A DNA stretch of 33,179 nucleotides, taken from Eubacterium sp. (GTDB lineage Bacteria > Bacillota > Clostridia > Lachnospirales > Lachnospiraceae). The stretch covers positions 1 to 33,179 of the forward strand of contig JAIKWQ010000127.1 in assembly GCA_024684535.1 (NCBI GenBank), in the 5' to 3' direction. The position numbers and the translations under genes are program-made. Below the pieces are notes generated by a model, which did no database searches, was not told where the DNA came from, and worked only from the letters and a program-made list of their open reading frames with translations. This document shows positions 17,013-25,603 of the stretch, piece after piece (the first letter of the stretch is position 1; every line of letters starts with the position of its first letter).

Positions 17013-17882
17013 TTACTCGAATTTAATGATAAGGTGACTTTCTTTTCCTTCAAGGAAGATAGGAAGAGAATAGTACTCGCCGTCTGTTTCAATAGGTTTG
17101 TCGAAAGAAAGCTGCGGTGGCATCATATCCAGAGATATGTTCTGGAAGCTGAGCTCTGCTGCATACAGACCGTTTACGCAGTTTGTAAACTCTGCGATAG
17201 AATCGAGAGCATCCTCATCAACTGCAGGGAACTCCTCTTTCGCATAGCCGTCGGCGAGTGAAAGAATGTCGTCGTTTTCTCCTGTGAATCCGAGGAACAG
17301 TCCATAGTCACCGATGATCTTCTGATATGCGGCGTACTTGGGAGTTTCTCCTGAAACAAATTTTCCCGGTGCGATGCGTATATAAGAACTGATAAACCTG
17401 ATGATGTTACGCAAGGTAAGTCCGATCAGATCAAGATATCTTTTGTCTTTGATATCAACAAAAGCAGGCAACATTCCCTCGATGTTGCCGTCTCTTATGG
17501 CTTTCATAATGGAATTGGAATAATCATTTTCCTTCTGGAAAGCGGTGAGGTTGTAATCAATCTCATCGTTTGTCAGACATCCGTTCTCGTCAAGAGCCTG
17601 CACGAAAAGAAGGTATGGGTTGCTCTGCAATCCAAGCAGATAGTTGACGTCTGATTCGGTCAGATAACCTTTTTTCACAGCCAAATCGCCAAAGCGCTCA
17701 TCTGACTGCACCTGGAGATAGTTAAGTTCCATAACCTGACTGCTTGTCAATAACCCTTCGCTCTCTGCAATAAGACCTAATTTTACGCGGTTTGCTTTGA
17801 TATAGGTCATGCAGGCGGAGAATTGCTCAGCGGTTATTTTCTGGTTTTCAACAAGATAGTTTCCAAAAAATTGACTAAACAT
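17013..17882 (-). CDS. CheX-like CheY-P phosphatase with an N-terminal MshEN-like repeat domain
   Basis: C-terminal DSIAEFTN matches the D/S-x3-E-x2-N CheC/CheX motif. N-terminal KLGLIAESEGLLTSSQVMELNYLQ-VQSDE-RFGDLAVKKGYLTESDVNYLLGLQ matches the MshEN 24-5-24 pattern. Confidence 0.7.
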   Translation of the reverse strand: MFSQFFGNYLVENQKITAEQFSACMTYIKANRVKLGLIAESEGLLTSSQVMELNYLQVQSDERFGDLAVKKGYLTESDVNYLLGLQSNPYLLFVQALDENGCLTNDEIDYNLTAFQKENDYSNSIMKAIRDGNIEGMLPAFVDIKDKRYLDLIGLTLRNIIRFISSYIRIAPGKFVSGETPKYAAYQKIIGDYGLFLGFTGENDDILSLADGYAKEEFPAVDEDALDSIAEFTNCVNGLYAAELSFQNISLDMMPPQLSFDKPIETDGEYYSLPIFLEGKESHLIIKFE

Positions 17883-17911
17883 AAAAATCTCCTTTCAAGT
17901 CTACTCGTTCT

Positions 17912-17940
17912 ATTATACTATAAGCGGATTTTTTTTGCAA
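17912..17940 (-). promoter_or_regulatory. Promoter for the CheX-like/CheY unit (minus strand)
   Basis: Minus strand TTGCAA (17940-17935), 17-bp spacer, TATAAT (17917-17912). Confidence 0.6.
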
Positions 17941-17963
17941 CAAAAAACTGTAAAAATATACTG

Positions 17964-17992
17964 TTGTCATTTTGGCGAAAAAATGCTATGAT
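17964..17992 (+). promoter_or_regulatory. aroC promoter
   Basis: TTGTCA (17964-17969), 17-bp spacer, TATGAT (17987-17992). Confidence 0.65.
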
Positions 17993-18029
17993 GTGTACTG
18001 GTACATTTTTTATGAAAAGGATGAATGAT

Positions 18030-19124
18030 ATGGCAGGATCTGTTTTTGGAGACATATTAAAAATAAGCACGTGGGGAGAATCACATGGCCCCGTGCTTGG
18101 TGTGGTTGTGGACGGATTGCCTGCGGGGATTGTTGTCGATGAAGAGTATATAAACACTCAGATGAACAGACGCAAACCGGGACAGACAAAGTACGCCACT
18201 CCCAGACCGGAGAGTGATAACGTGGAGATTCTTTCGGGCGTTTTTGAAGGAAAAACCACCGGCGCTCCGATATCTATGATGATCAAAAATACTTCGCAGA
18301 GGTCCGGTGACTACTCTGAGATAGCGTCATACTATCGTCCGGGACACGCGGACAAGTCATTTGATGAAAAATACGGCTTCAGAGATTATAGAGGTGGCGG
18401 CAGATCTTCGGGCAGGGAAACTGCGGCGAGAGTTGCTGCAGGCGCGCTTGCGGGGTTGTTTTTGAAAGAACTCGGTATAGAGGTTACGGCTTACACGAAG
18501 CAAATCGGGACATATGCGTGCAAAACAGAGGGCGTACCGTCCTTTGATGAGATAGAAGCCAGCCCGTTGCGTATGCCGGATAAAGAAGCATCTGACGCTG
18601 CTGAGGAGTTTCTGACTGAACTTATGGAAAAAGGTGACTCGGCGGGAGGGATCATCGAGTGTATTGCAACCGGAGTTCCTGTGGGACTTGGAGATCCGGT
18701 GTTTAGCAAACTGGATGCGTTGCTTGCAGGTGCTGTGTTCTCGATAGGCGCAGTCAAAGGTGTTGAGATAGGAGATGGTTTTGATGTGGCGGCAGCTACA
18801 GGCTCTTTTAACAACGATGCATTTTTGCCGGGGGGAAAGAAAGCAACGAACCATTCAGGAGGGATACTCGGCGGAATAAGCGACGGATCTGACATCATAC
18901 TCCGTGCGGCAATCAAGCCGACGCCTTCCATATCGAAAGACCAGATGACGGTTGATACGTCAGATGCTCCGAAACGCGTTTCAATAAAAGGGCGTCACGA
19001 CCCGGTAATTGTTCCGCGCGCAGTAGTTGTAGTTGAATCAATGGTAAACCTGGTACTGGCCGACAGAGTGCTCGTGGGCACCGGCAGCAAACTGGGCGAC
19101 ATCGTTAAGATATGGAAAAAATAG
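18030..19124 (+). CDS. aroC: Chorismate synthase
   Basis: SVFGDILKISTWGESHGPVLGVVVDGLPAG, RPGHADKSFDEKYGFRDYRGGGRSSGRETAARVAAGA. Confidence 0.96.
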   Translation: MAGSVFGDILKISTWGESHGPVLGVVVDGLPAGIVVDEEYINTQMNRRKPGQTKYATPRPESDNVEILSGVFEGKTTGAPISMMIKNTSQRSGDYSEIASYYRPGHADKSFDEKYGFRDYRGGGRSSGRETAARVAAGALAGLFLKELGIEVTAYTKQIGTYACKTEGVPSFDEIEASPLRMPDKEASDAAEEFLTELMEKGDSAGGIIECIATGVPVGLGDPVFSKLDALLAGAVFSIGAVKGVEIGDGFDVAAATGSFNNDAFLPGGKKATNHSGGILGGISDGSDIILRAAIKPTPSISKDQMTVDTSDAPKRVSIKGRHDPVIVPRAVVVVESMVNLVLADRVLVGTGSKLGDIVKIWKK

Positions 19125-19145
19125 AACAATAGGAGGAAATTTTTC

Positions 19146-20600
19146 ATGGCAACAGATATCTATTCAAGTCCGCTCTCCGAGCGCTACGCAAGCAAGGAGA
19201 TGCAGTACATTTTTTCACAGGATATGAAATTCAAAACCTGGCGTAAACTCTGGATTGCGCTTGCTGAGACAGAGAAGGAGCTGGGACTTACCGATGCGCA
19301 GGGCAATCCGAGAATTACGGATGAGCAGCTTGATGAGCTTCGCGCACACGTAGATGACATCAATTATGATGTGGCTAAGGCTCGTGAAAAAGAAGTCAGA
19401 CACGATGTTATGAGCCACGTTTATGCATATGGAAAGCAGTGCCCAAATGCTGCGGGGATTATACATCTCGGAGCTACATCCTGCTATGTTGGTGACAACA
19501 CAGATGTGATCCTGATGAGAGAGGGCCTGGAACTCGTACGCAAAAAGCTTGTGAACGTGATAGATGAGCTGGCTTCTTTTGCGACCAGATACAAAGATCT
19601 TCCGACGCTTGCATTCACGCATTTTCAGCCGGCTCAGCCGACTACGGTTGGCAAACGTGCGACGCTGTGGATCCAGGAGTTGCTTATGGATCTCGAGGAT
19701 GTAGAGTATGTACTTGGGAGCCTTAAACTTTTGGGGTCAAAAGGAACTACAGGTACGCAGGCATCATTTTTGGAGCTTTTTGACGGTGACAAAGAAAAAT
19801 GTATCGAAGCTGACAAGATGATTGCAAAGAAAATGGGATTTGAAGCCTGTTTTGCTGTATCAGGTCAGACGTATTCGAGGAAGCTTGATACAAGGGTTGT
19901 CAATGTGCTTGCGGGAATTGCTGCTTCGGCGCACAAGTTCTCGAATGATATCAGGCTTTTGCAACACTTAAAAGAGATAGAGGAGCCATTTGAAAAGAGC
20001 CAGATCGGGTCGTCTGCGATGGCTTATAAGCGCAATCCTATGAGATCCGAGCGTATAGCGTCTCTTTCAAGATATGTGATGATAGATGCGCTGAATCCTG
20101 CGATTACATCAGCTACACAGTGGTTTGAGAGAACACTTGATGATTCAGCAAACAAAAGACTTTCTGTTGCAGAGGCATTTTTGGCTACGGACGGAATTCT
20201 TGATCTGTATATGAACGTGGTAGACGGGCTCGTGGTTTACGAGAAGGTCATAACCAAACACCTGATGGCAGAGCTTCCGTTTATGGCTACTGAAAACATA
20301 ATGATGGATGCCGTAAAGGCAGGCGGAGACAGACAGGTGCTTCACGAGAAGATCAGGGAGCTCTCTATGAAGGCAGGAACCAATGTCAAAGAAAGAGGAC
20401 TCGACAACAATCTGCTTGAGTTGATAGCAGAGGATGACGACTTCCCGATGACGCTTGACGAACTCAAGGCTTCTATGAATCCTGCGAGATATGTGGGACG
20501 CGCGCCGAGTCAGGTTGAGGAATTTATCGTCGGTGTCGTGAGACCGGTACTTGAAAAGAATAAGGACTTATTGGGGCTTACTGCTGAAATAAACGTCTGA
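19146..20600 (+). CDS. purB: Adenylosuccinate lyase
   Basis: SPLSERYASKEMQYIFS, HLGATSCYVGDNTD, signature GSSAMAYKRNPMRSERI. Confidence 0.95.
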   Translation: MATDIYSSPLSERYASKEMQYIFSQDMKFKTWRKLWIALAETEKELGLTDAQGNPRITDEQLDELRAHVDDINYDVAKAREKEVRHDVMSHVYAYGKQCPNAAGIIHLGATSCYVGDNTDVILMREGLELVRKKLVNVIDELASFATRYKDLPTLAFTHFQPAQPTTVGKRATLWIQELLMDLEDVEYVLGSLKLLGSKGTTGTQASFLELFDGDKEKCIEADKMIAKKMGFEACFAVSGQTYSRKLDTRVVNVLAGIAASAHKFSNDIRLLQHLKEIEEPFEKSQIGSSAMAYKRNPMRSERIASLSRYVMIDALNPAITSATQWFERTLDDSANKRLSVAEAFLATDGILDLYMNVVDGLVVYEKVITKHLMAELPFMATENIMMDAVKAGGDRQVLHEKIRELSMKAGTNVKERGLDNNLLELIAEDDDFPMTLDELKASMNPARYVGRAPSQVEEFIVGVVRPVLEKNKDLLGLTAEINV

Positions 20601-20648
20601 TGCAGGATTGCGTCGGATGTAAATATTGCTTATGTGGAGGGAAAAGTT

Positions 20649-20849
20649 ATGTCAGGAATTGACAAAGATAAGGCAATGAACTTTTTTGACAAGGCTGTTG
20701 ATAAAGTAAATGAAGGAACTGAGAAGGCTGTGGAGTACGCAAAAGAGCACGAGCTTGATCAGAGAGCTAAAGAATTCGGAGAGAGTCTGAAAGAGGGATT
20801 TCAGGACTTCGGTAGCACGATGAAAGAGACATTTGGAAACAAAGATTGA
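20649..20849 (+). CDS. Small charged helical protein, unknown function
   Basis: 66-aa ORF with ggaggg upstream; amphipathic Lys/Glu-rich sequence. Confidence 0.6.
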   Translation: MSGIDKDKAMNFFDKAVDKVNEGTEKAVEYAKEHELDQRAKEFGESLKEGFQDFGSTMKETFGNKD

Positions 20850-20868
20850 AAGAAGGACGGAAAGGTTT

Positions 20869-21828
20869 ATGCTGCTTGCGGACGGATGGGAAGATTATGA
20901 AGTGATAGACACGTCGTCGGGTGAAAAACTCGAGAGGTGGGGAGAGTATATACTAGTGCGACCGGATCCGCAGGTAATATGGACAACCGATCACAGCCTG
21001 CCTGAATGGAAAAAAAAGAATGCTCACTATCACAGAAGCAGCAAAGGCGGAGGACAGTGGGAGTTTATAAATCTGCCGGAACAGTGGCAAATAGGGTATG
21101 ATCTGAGTGGAGGAGATTTTAAGCTTAAGTTTAATCTGAAACCGTTTCAGTTCAAGCATACAGGGGTTTTTCCTGAACAGGCTGTGAATTGGGAGTGGGT
21201 CTACAAGCGTATTATGTCTTGGTATGATGTTAAGTCTGATTTTTCTTCAAGCGATGTGAAAGCAGATAAACAATCCGAAAAAAACGGGCAGTTTGGCGGA
21301 GATAAATTCAAGGTTTTGAATCTGTTTGCATACACCGGAGGAGCTACGCTTGCCTGTGCTGCGGCAGGAGCGGCGGTGACACACGTGGATGCATCAAAAG
21401 GTATGGTCGGATGGGCGAAAGAGAATGCTTCCTCATCCGGTTTGGGAGATGCAGATATCAGATATCTGGTGGATGATTGTGTGAAGCTTGTTGAGAGGGA
21501 GATCAGAAGAGGGAATCATTATGAAGGAATCATCATGGATCCGCCTTCATACGGAAGAGGACCCAAAGGTGAGATATGGAAGATAGAGGAGAAAGTCTTT
21601 GATCTCATAAATCTGTGCTCAAAACTGATGAGCAAAAACTCGTCATTTTTCCTTATAAATTCCTATACTACAGGACTACAACCTGGAGTCCTGAAGTATA
21701 TGCTTGATTTAATTTTGAGCAAAAAGTTCGGCGGTGTGACAGAAGCAGATGAGATAGGAATTCCGGTGTCGGGAAGCAGGGAAGGTTCTGCATTACCTTG
21801 TGGCGCGAGCGGGAGGTGGTACCTGTGA
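20869..21828 (+). CDS. Class I SAM-dependent (rRNA-type) methyltransferase
   Basis: FKVLNLFAYTGGATLACAAAGAAVTHVDASKGMVGWAKEN (motif I) and IIMDPPSYGRGPKGEIWKIE (DPPSY). Confidence 0.85.
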   Translation: MLLADGWEDYEVIDTSSGEKLERWGEYILVRPDPQVIWTTDHSLPEWKKKNAHYHRSSKGGGQWEFINLPEQWQIGYDLSGGDFKLKFNLKPFQFKHTGVFPEQAVNWEWVYKRIMSWYDVKSDFSSSDVKADKQSEKNGQFGGDKFKVLNLFAYTGGATLACAAAGAAVTHVDASKGMVGWAKENASSSGLGDADIRYLVDDCVKLVEREIRRGNHYEGIIMDPPSYGRGPKGEIWKIEEKVFDLINLCSKLMSKNSSFFLINSYTTGLQPGVLKYMLDLILSKKFGGVTEADEIGIPVSGSREGSALPCGASGRWYL

Positions 21829-22094
21829 GAAGGAGGTACAGATTTCGCGGTATGGTTCAGGGCGTTGGATTCAGATATCACACCAGTATGGCAGCGAGAA
21901 GTCTTGGCGTCACAGGCTGGGTTAGGAATGATTATGACGGCTCAGTTGAAATGGAAGCTCAGGCAGATGCCGGAGTATTGGATATGTTGGTAAGCACGAT
22001 AAATCGTGGGATGTATATAGAGATAGACGATATGGAAGTAATCGAGATTCCTGAAAAAGAAGAGGAGAGGGAATTTCGGGTTAGGATGTTATAG
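21825..22094 (+). CDS. acyP: Acylphosphatase
   Basis: RYRFRGMVQGVGFRYHTSMAARSLGVTGWVRNDYDGSVEMEAQ; GTG start overlaps the upstream TGA. Confidence 0.9.
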   Translation: MRRRYRFRGMVQGVGFRYHTSMAARSLGVTGWVRNDYDGSVEMEAQADAGVLDMLVSTINRGMYIEIDDMEVIEIPEKEEEREFRVRML

Positions 22095-22096
22095 TT

Positions 22097-23056
22097 ATGG
22101 AAAAAAGCAGCAGAGATTATCACAAGGGAGTCATATACCTGATAATATCGGCGTTTTTTTTCGCGCTGATGGCTGTGTTTATCAGGGTCGCGGGTGAAAT
22201 TCCCACTATGGAGAAGGCGTTTTTCAGGAACCTGGTGGCTTTTTTTGTAGCAGGTGGAATTATACTTAAAGATAGACATAATGAAAAAAAGGAAGCGCCG
22301 GTTTCAGGGAAAGAGGGCAAAGAATCGGAGACAGGAAAGTTGGTTCCGAAAGGAGCCTGGACGCCTATAGTTATGAGAGCTTTGTTCGGTACGGTTGGTG
22401 TGTTCTGTAACTTTTATGCAGTTGATCATCTGGTACTCTCGGATGCGGCTATATTAAACAAGATGTCACCGTTTTTTGCGGTATTGGCTTCTTATATAAT
22501 ATTAAAAGAAAAATTTACTTTATCTCAGGGGCTTGCGGTGCTGATAGCGTTTATCGGCGGGCTTTTTGTGGTTAAGCCGGGACTTTCAGGAATGGATTTT
22601 CTTCCTGCTCTTATCGGATTGATTGGTGGAGTCGGCGCCGGAATCGCTTATAGCTTCTTGAGAAAAGCAGGAACTATGGGAGTGAAAGGACCTGTGGTTG
22701 TCATCTGTTTTGCGGGCTTTTCATGCTTGCTTACGCTTCCGATAGCGCTGATTCAGTTTGTCCCTATGAGCATGTATCAGTTTGCGATGCTGATTCTTAC
22801 CGGAGCAAGCGCGGCGGCTGGACAGTTTGCTATCACAGCAGCGTACTATCACGCACCGGCCAAAGAGATTTCGATATTTGATTACACGCAGTTGATATTC
22901 TCGACGATGATGGGATTTTTCATATTTGGAATGGTGCCTGATTATATCAGCATCATAGGTTATGCTATTATAGTTGCTATGGCCGGTTGGATGTTTGTTT
23001 ATAACAAAAAACGTGTTGAGGTCAAGGAAGATTCCGCCAAAGAGGAGGAAAAATGA
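22097..23056 (+). CDS. EamA/DMT-family transporter
   Basis: About 10 TM segments, two EamA-like halves. Confidence 0.85.
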   Translation: MEKSSRDYHKGVIYLIISAFFFALMAVFIRVAGEIPTMEKAFFRNLVAFFVAGGIILKDRHNEKKEAPVSGKEGKESETGKLVPKGAWTPIVMRALFGTVGVFCNFYAVDHLVLSDAAILNKMSPFFAVLASYIILKEKFTLSQGLAVLIAFIGGLFVVKPGLSGMDFLPALIGLIGGVGAGIAYSFLRKAGTMGVKGPVVVICFAGFSCLLTLPIALIQFVPMSMYQFAMLILTGASAAAGQFAITAAYYHAPAKEISIFDYTQLIFSTMMGFFIFGMVPDYISIIGYAIIVAMAGWMFVYNKKRVEVKEDSAKEEEK

Positions 23057-23727
23057 GCGAGAATGTAGATATAGAGTCTGATGAGAAAATATTGAAAACA
23101 GGAGCTTCGGCTCAGTATGTCGAGAAAAGGTCGAAGTTTATCGCTCAGATTGTGCCTGTGAGCAGCGAACAGGATGCTCTTGCTGAAATAGATAGGATAA
23201 AAAAGCAGTATTATGATGCCAGGCACAATTGCTACGCGTACGTAGTGTATGATGAAAAAGGAGAGGCAATAAGCAGAAGCAGTGATGACGGAGAACCATC
23301 CGGAACGGCAGGCAAACCGATGCTTGAAATACTGACAGGAAATAAAATCAACAATATACTTGTTGTGGTGACAAGATACTTTGGAGGAACACTGCTCGGA
23401 ACAGGGGGGTTGGTTCGGGCATACAGCACTTCAGTAAAAGATGCTTTAGCAAAGTGCGAGTTAAGCGCGATTTCGGAAGGACAAAAACTGAAATTAAGGA
23501 TAGATTATACGGGGTTGGCCCAGGTGCAAAACCTGATGAGGAAAATGAATGTGCTCGAGCTGGAAAGTGCCTACGAAAACGATGTTAATCTAGTTTTAAT
23601 CTCTCCGATAGATGTGGTTGATAAATTCAAAAAAGAATTAGCAGAACTGTTTTCGGGAAGAGATGTGACCGAAGAACTTGACAAAGTACGATATGGAATC
23701 AGCGGCCAGGAGATTTTTGTACTATAG
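23053..23727 (+). CDS. YigZ/IMPACT family protein
   Basis: EKRSKFIAQIVPVSSEQDALAEIDRIKKQYYDARHNCYAYV and SDDGEPSGTAGKPMLEIL...VVVTRYFGGTLLGTGGLVRAYS. Confidence 0.92.
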   Translation: MSENVDIESDEKILKTGASAQYVEKRSKFIAQIVPVSSEQDALAEIDRIKKQYYDARHNCYAYVVYDEKGEAISRSSDDGEPSGTAGKPMLEILTGNKINNILVVVTRYFGGTLLGTGGLVRAYSTSVKDALAKCELSAISEGQKLKLRIDYTGLAQVQNLMRKMNVLELESAYENDVNLVLISPIDVVDKFKKELAELFSGRDVTEELDKVRYGISGQEIFVL

Positions 23728-23760
23728 TTGTAGTCTGAAAGGACGATGCGGGAGAAAACT

Positions 23761-25089
23761 ATGAATTTGATTGATTATATGGAAGAACAGAATAAAGAAA
23801 AAGAGGGTCCTCTGGCATCGCGTATGAGACCTCGAACTCTTGACGAAGTGGTAGGTCAGGAGCACATAATAGGAAAAGATAAGTTATTGTACAGAGCAAT
23901 CAAAGCTGATAAATTGTCTTCTGTCATCTTTTTTGGACCGCCGGGAACAGGAAAAACCACTCTGGCAAAGGTGATAGCGAACACCACAAGTGCTGAATTC
24001 AAACAGATAAATGCCACCTCAGCGGGCAAAAAAGATATGGAAGAGGTTGTGGCGAAAGCTAAGGAAAATATGGCTGCATACGGCCGAAAAACCATACTTT
24101 TCATAGACGAGATCCACAGGTTTAACAAAGGTCAGCAGGATTATTTGCTTCCGTTTGTAGAGGATGGCACAGTTATACTTATCGGAGCGACTACAGAGAA
24201 CCCGTATTTTGAAGTGAACGGAGCTTTAATCTCCAGGTCGATCATTTTTGAACTACATAACCTCTCAGACGAAAATATTAAAACTATAATTAAAATATCT
24301 CTTTCGGACGACGAGCGTGGGCTGGGAAGTTTCGGAGCTTTCATAGATGATGATGCTTTAGAGTTTTTGGCGGAAATGGCAGGTGGAGATGCGCGTACAG
24401 CACTTAACGCAATAGAGCTCGGAGTGCTGACAACTGATAAAAACGAAGAGGGAAAGATACATATCACGTTGGAAGTTGCCGAGGAATGTATACAGAAGAG
24501 AAAGGTGTCGTATGATAAGTCAGGTGATAATCATTATGACACCATATCGGCATTCATCAAAAGTATGAGAGGATCGGATCCTGATGCGGTTGTTTATTAT
24601 CTGGCTAAAATGCTGAATGCCGGTGAAGATATCAAGTTTATCGCGAGAAGGATTATGATATGCGCGTCAGAAGACGTGGGTATGGCAGATCCGCAGGCTA
24701 TAGTAGTGGCAGCAGCAGCTGCGCAGATTGTTGAGAGAGTTGGTATGCCTGAGGCGAGAATTCCTCTTGCAGAGGCGGCTGTTTATGTCGCAACCGCTCC
24801 GAAGAGCAATTCATCGTATATGGCCATCAATTCGGCGCTTGCCTATGTCAAGGATCATCCACAGTATCAGGTGCCGTCGCACCTCAGGGACTCGTCTTAT
24901 TCGGGTTCATCGAAGTTGGGAAGAGGAATCGGATACAAGTACGCTCACGACTATCCGGGACATTATGTCGATCAGCAGTACCTGCCGGAGGAGGTCAACG
25001 AGACATTTTTTGAGCCGGGCGAGAACGGATATGAAAAAGATATTCGTGAGTACATGGATTGGATTCAGTCGATCAAAAACGAAAAATAA
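23761..25089 (+). CDS. rarA: Replication-associated recombination protein RarA (MgsA) AAA ATPase
   Basis: PLASRMRPRTLDEVVGQEHIIG, FFGPPGTGKTTLAKVIA, FIDEIHRFNKGQQDYLLPFVEDGTVILIGATTENPYFEVN. Confidence 0.94.
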   Translation: MNLIDYMEEQNKEKEGPLASRMRPRTLDEVVGQEHIIGKDKLLYRAIKADKLSSVIFFGPPGTGKTTLAKVIANTTSAEFKQINATSAGKKDMEEVVAKAKENMAAYGRKTILFIDEIHRFNKGQQDYLLPFVEDGTVILIGATTENPYFEVNGALISRSIIFELHNLSDENIKTIIKISLSDDERGLGSFGAFIDDDALEFLAEMAGGDARTALNAIELGVLTTDKNEEGKIHITLEVAEECIQKRKVSYDKSGDNHYDTISAFIKSMRGSDPDAVVYYLAKMLNAGEDIKFIARRIMICASEDVGMADPQAIVVAAAAAQIVERVGMPEARIPLAEAAVYVATAPKSNSSYMAINSALAYVKDHPQYQVPSHLRDSSYSGSSKLGRGIGYKYAHDYPGHYVDQQYLPEEVNETFFEPGENGYEKDIREYMDWIQSIKNEK

Positions 25090-25142
25090 TAAAACAGACA
25101 TCAGACAACTCAAACGAATTTAACTAAAAGGAGAATTAATTT

Positions 25143-25475
25143 ATGAGTGAAGTGACAAATGAGGAAAACAGGCCTGTACGACCGAAGTCGCACCGCATAC
25201 TTGCGTGGATAGTGATAGTTTTGCTTTTGTCGATGTATATAGTGACTTTGATAGTTGCAATCATTGGAAACGGTATGGCCGGACCGATGTTCATGGCCTG
25301 CGTGGGAGCGTCTATAGTTCTGCCGGGTATTCTGTGGTTTCACGTCAGACTCTGGCAGATGTCGGTTGACAGAGGACGCAAAGACTATGAGAGATTTGCG
25401 AAGCAGGGTGAGTTAAGTGAAGTAGCAAAAGCAAAAGCCGAAACGGGTGATGAAGATGCGAAAGATGAAGCCTAA
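25143..25475 (+). CDS. Small 2-TM membrane protein
   Basis: 110-aa ORF, hydrophobic segments ILAWIVIVLLLSMYIVTLIVAIIG and MFMACVGASIVLPGILWF; aaggag RBS. Confidence 0.65.
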   Translation: MSEVTNEENRPVRPKSHRILAWIVIVLLLSMYIVTLIVAIIGNGMAGPMFMACVGASIVLPGILWFHVRLWQMSVDRGRKDYERFAKQGELSEVAKAKAETGDEDAKDEA

Positions 25476-25599
25476 GAAAGAAATGAAACCCTTCAAGGAA
25501 ATGAAGGACAAAAAGGAAATGAAGCCTATCAAGCCGGCTAAACGCATCAAGAAATCAAAGAAAATCAAGCCGATTAAGCCGATCAAACCTATGAAGTGA
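25456..25599 (+). CDS. 47-aa extremely Lys-rich small protein (not in the supplied ORF track)
   Basis: ATG 25456 to TGA 25597-25599: MRKMKPKKEMKPFKEMKDKKEMKPIKPAKRIKKSKKIKPIKPIKPMK. gggtga RBS 5 nt upstream; overlaps the 2-TM gene by 20 nt. Confidence 0.55.
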   Translation: MRKMKPKKEMKPFKEMKDKKEMKPIKPAKRIKKSKKIKPIKPIKPMK

Positions 25600-25603
25600 T
25601 ATA

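Noticed and set aside
24728-25123. 131-aa plus-strand ORF inside rarA in another frame
   Set aside because: Arg/Ser-rich out-of-frame translation of a conserved gene.
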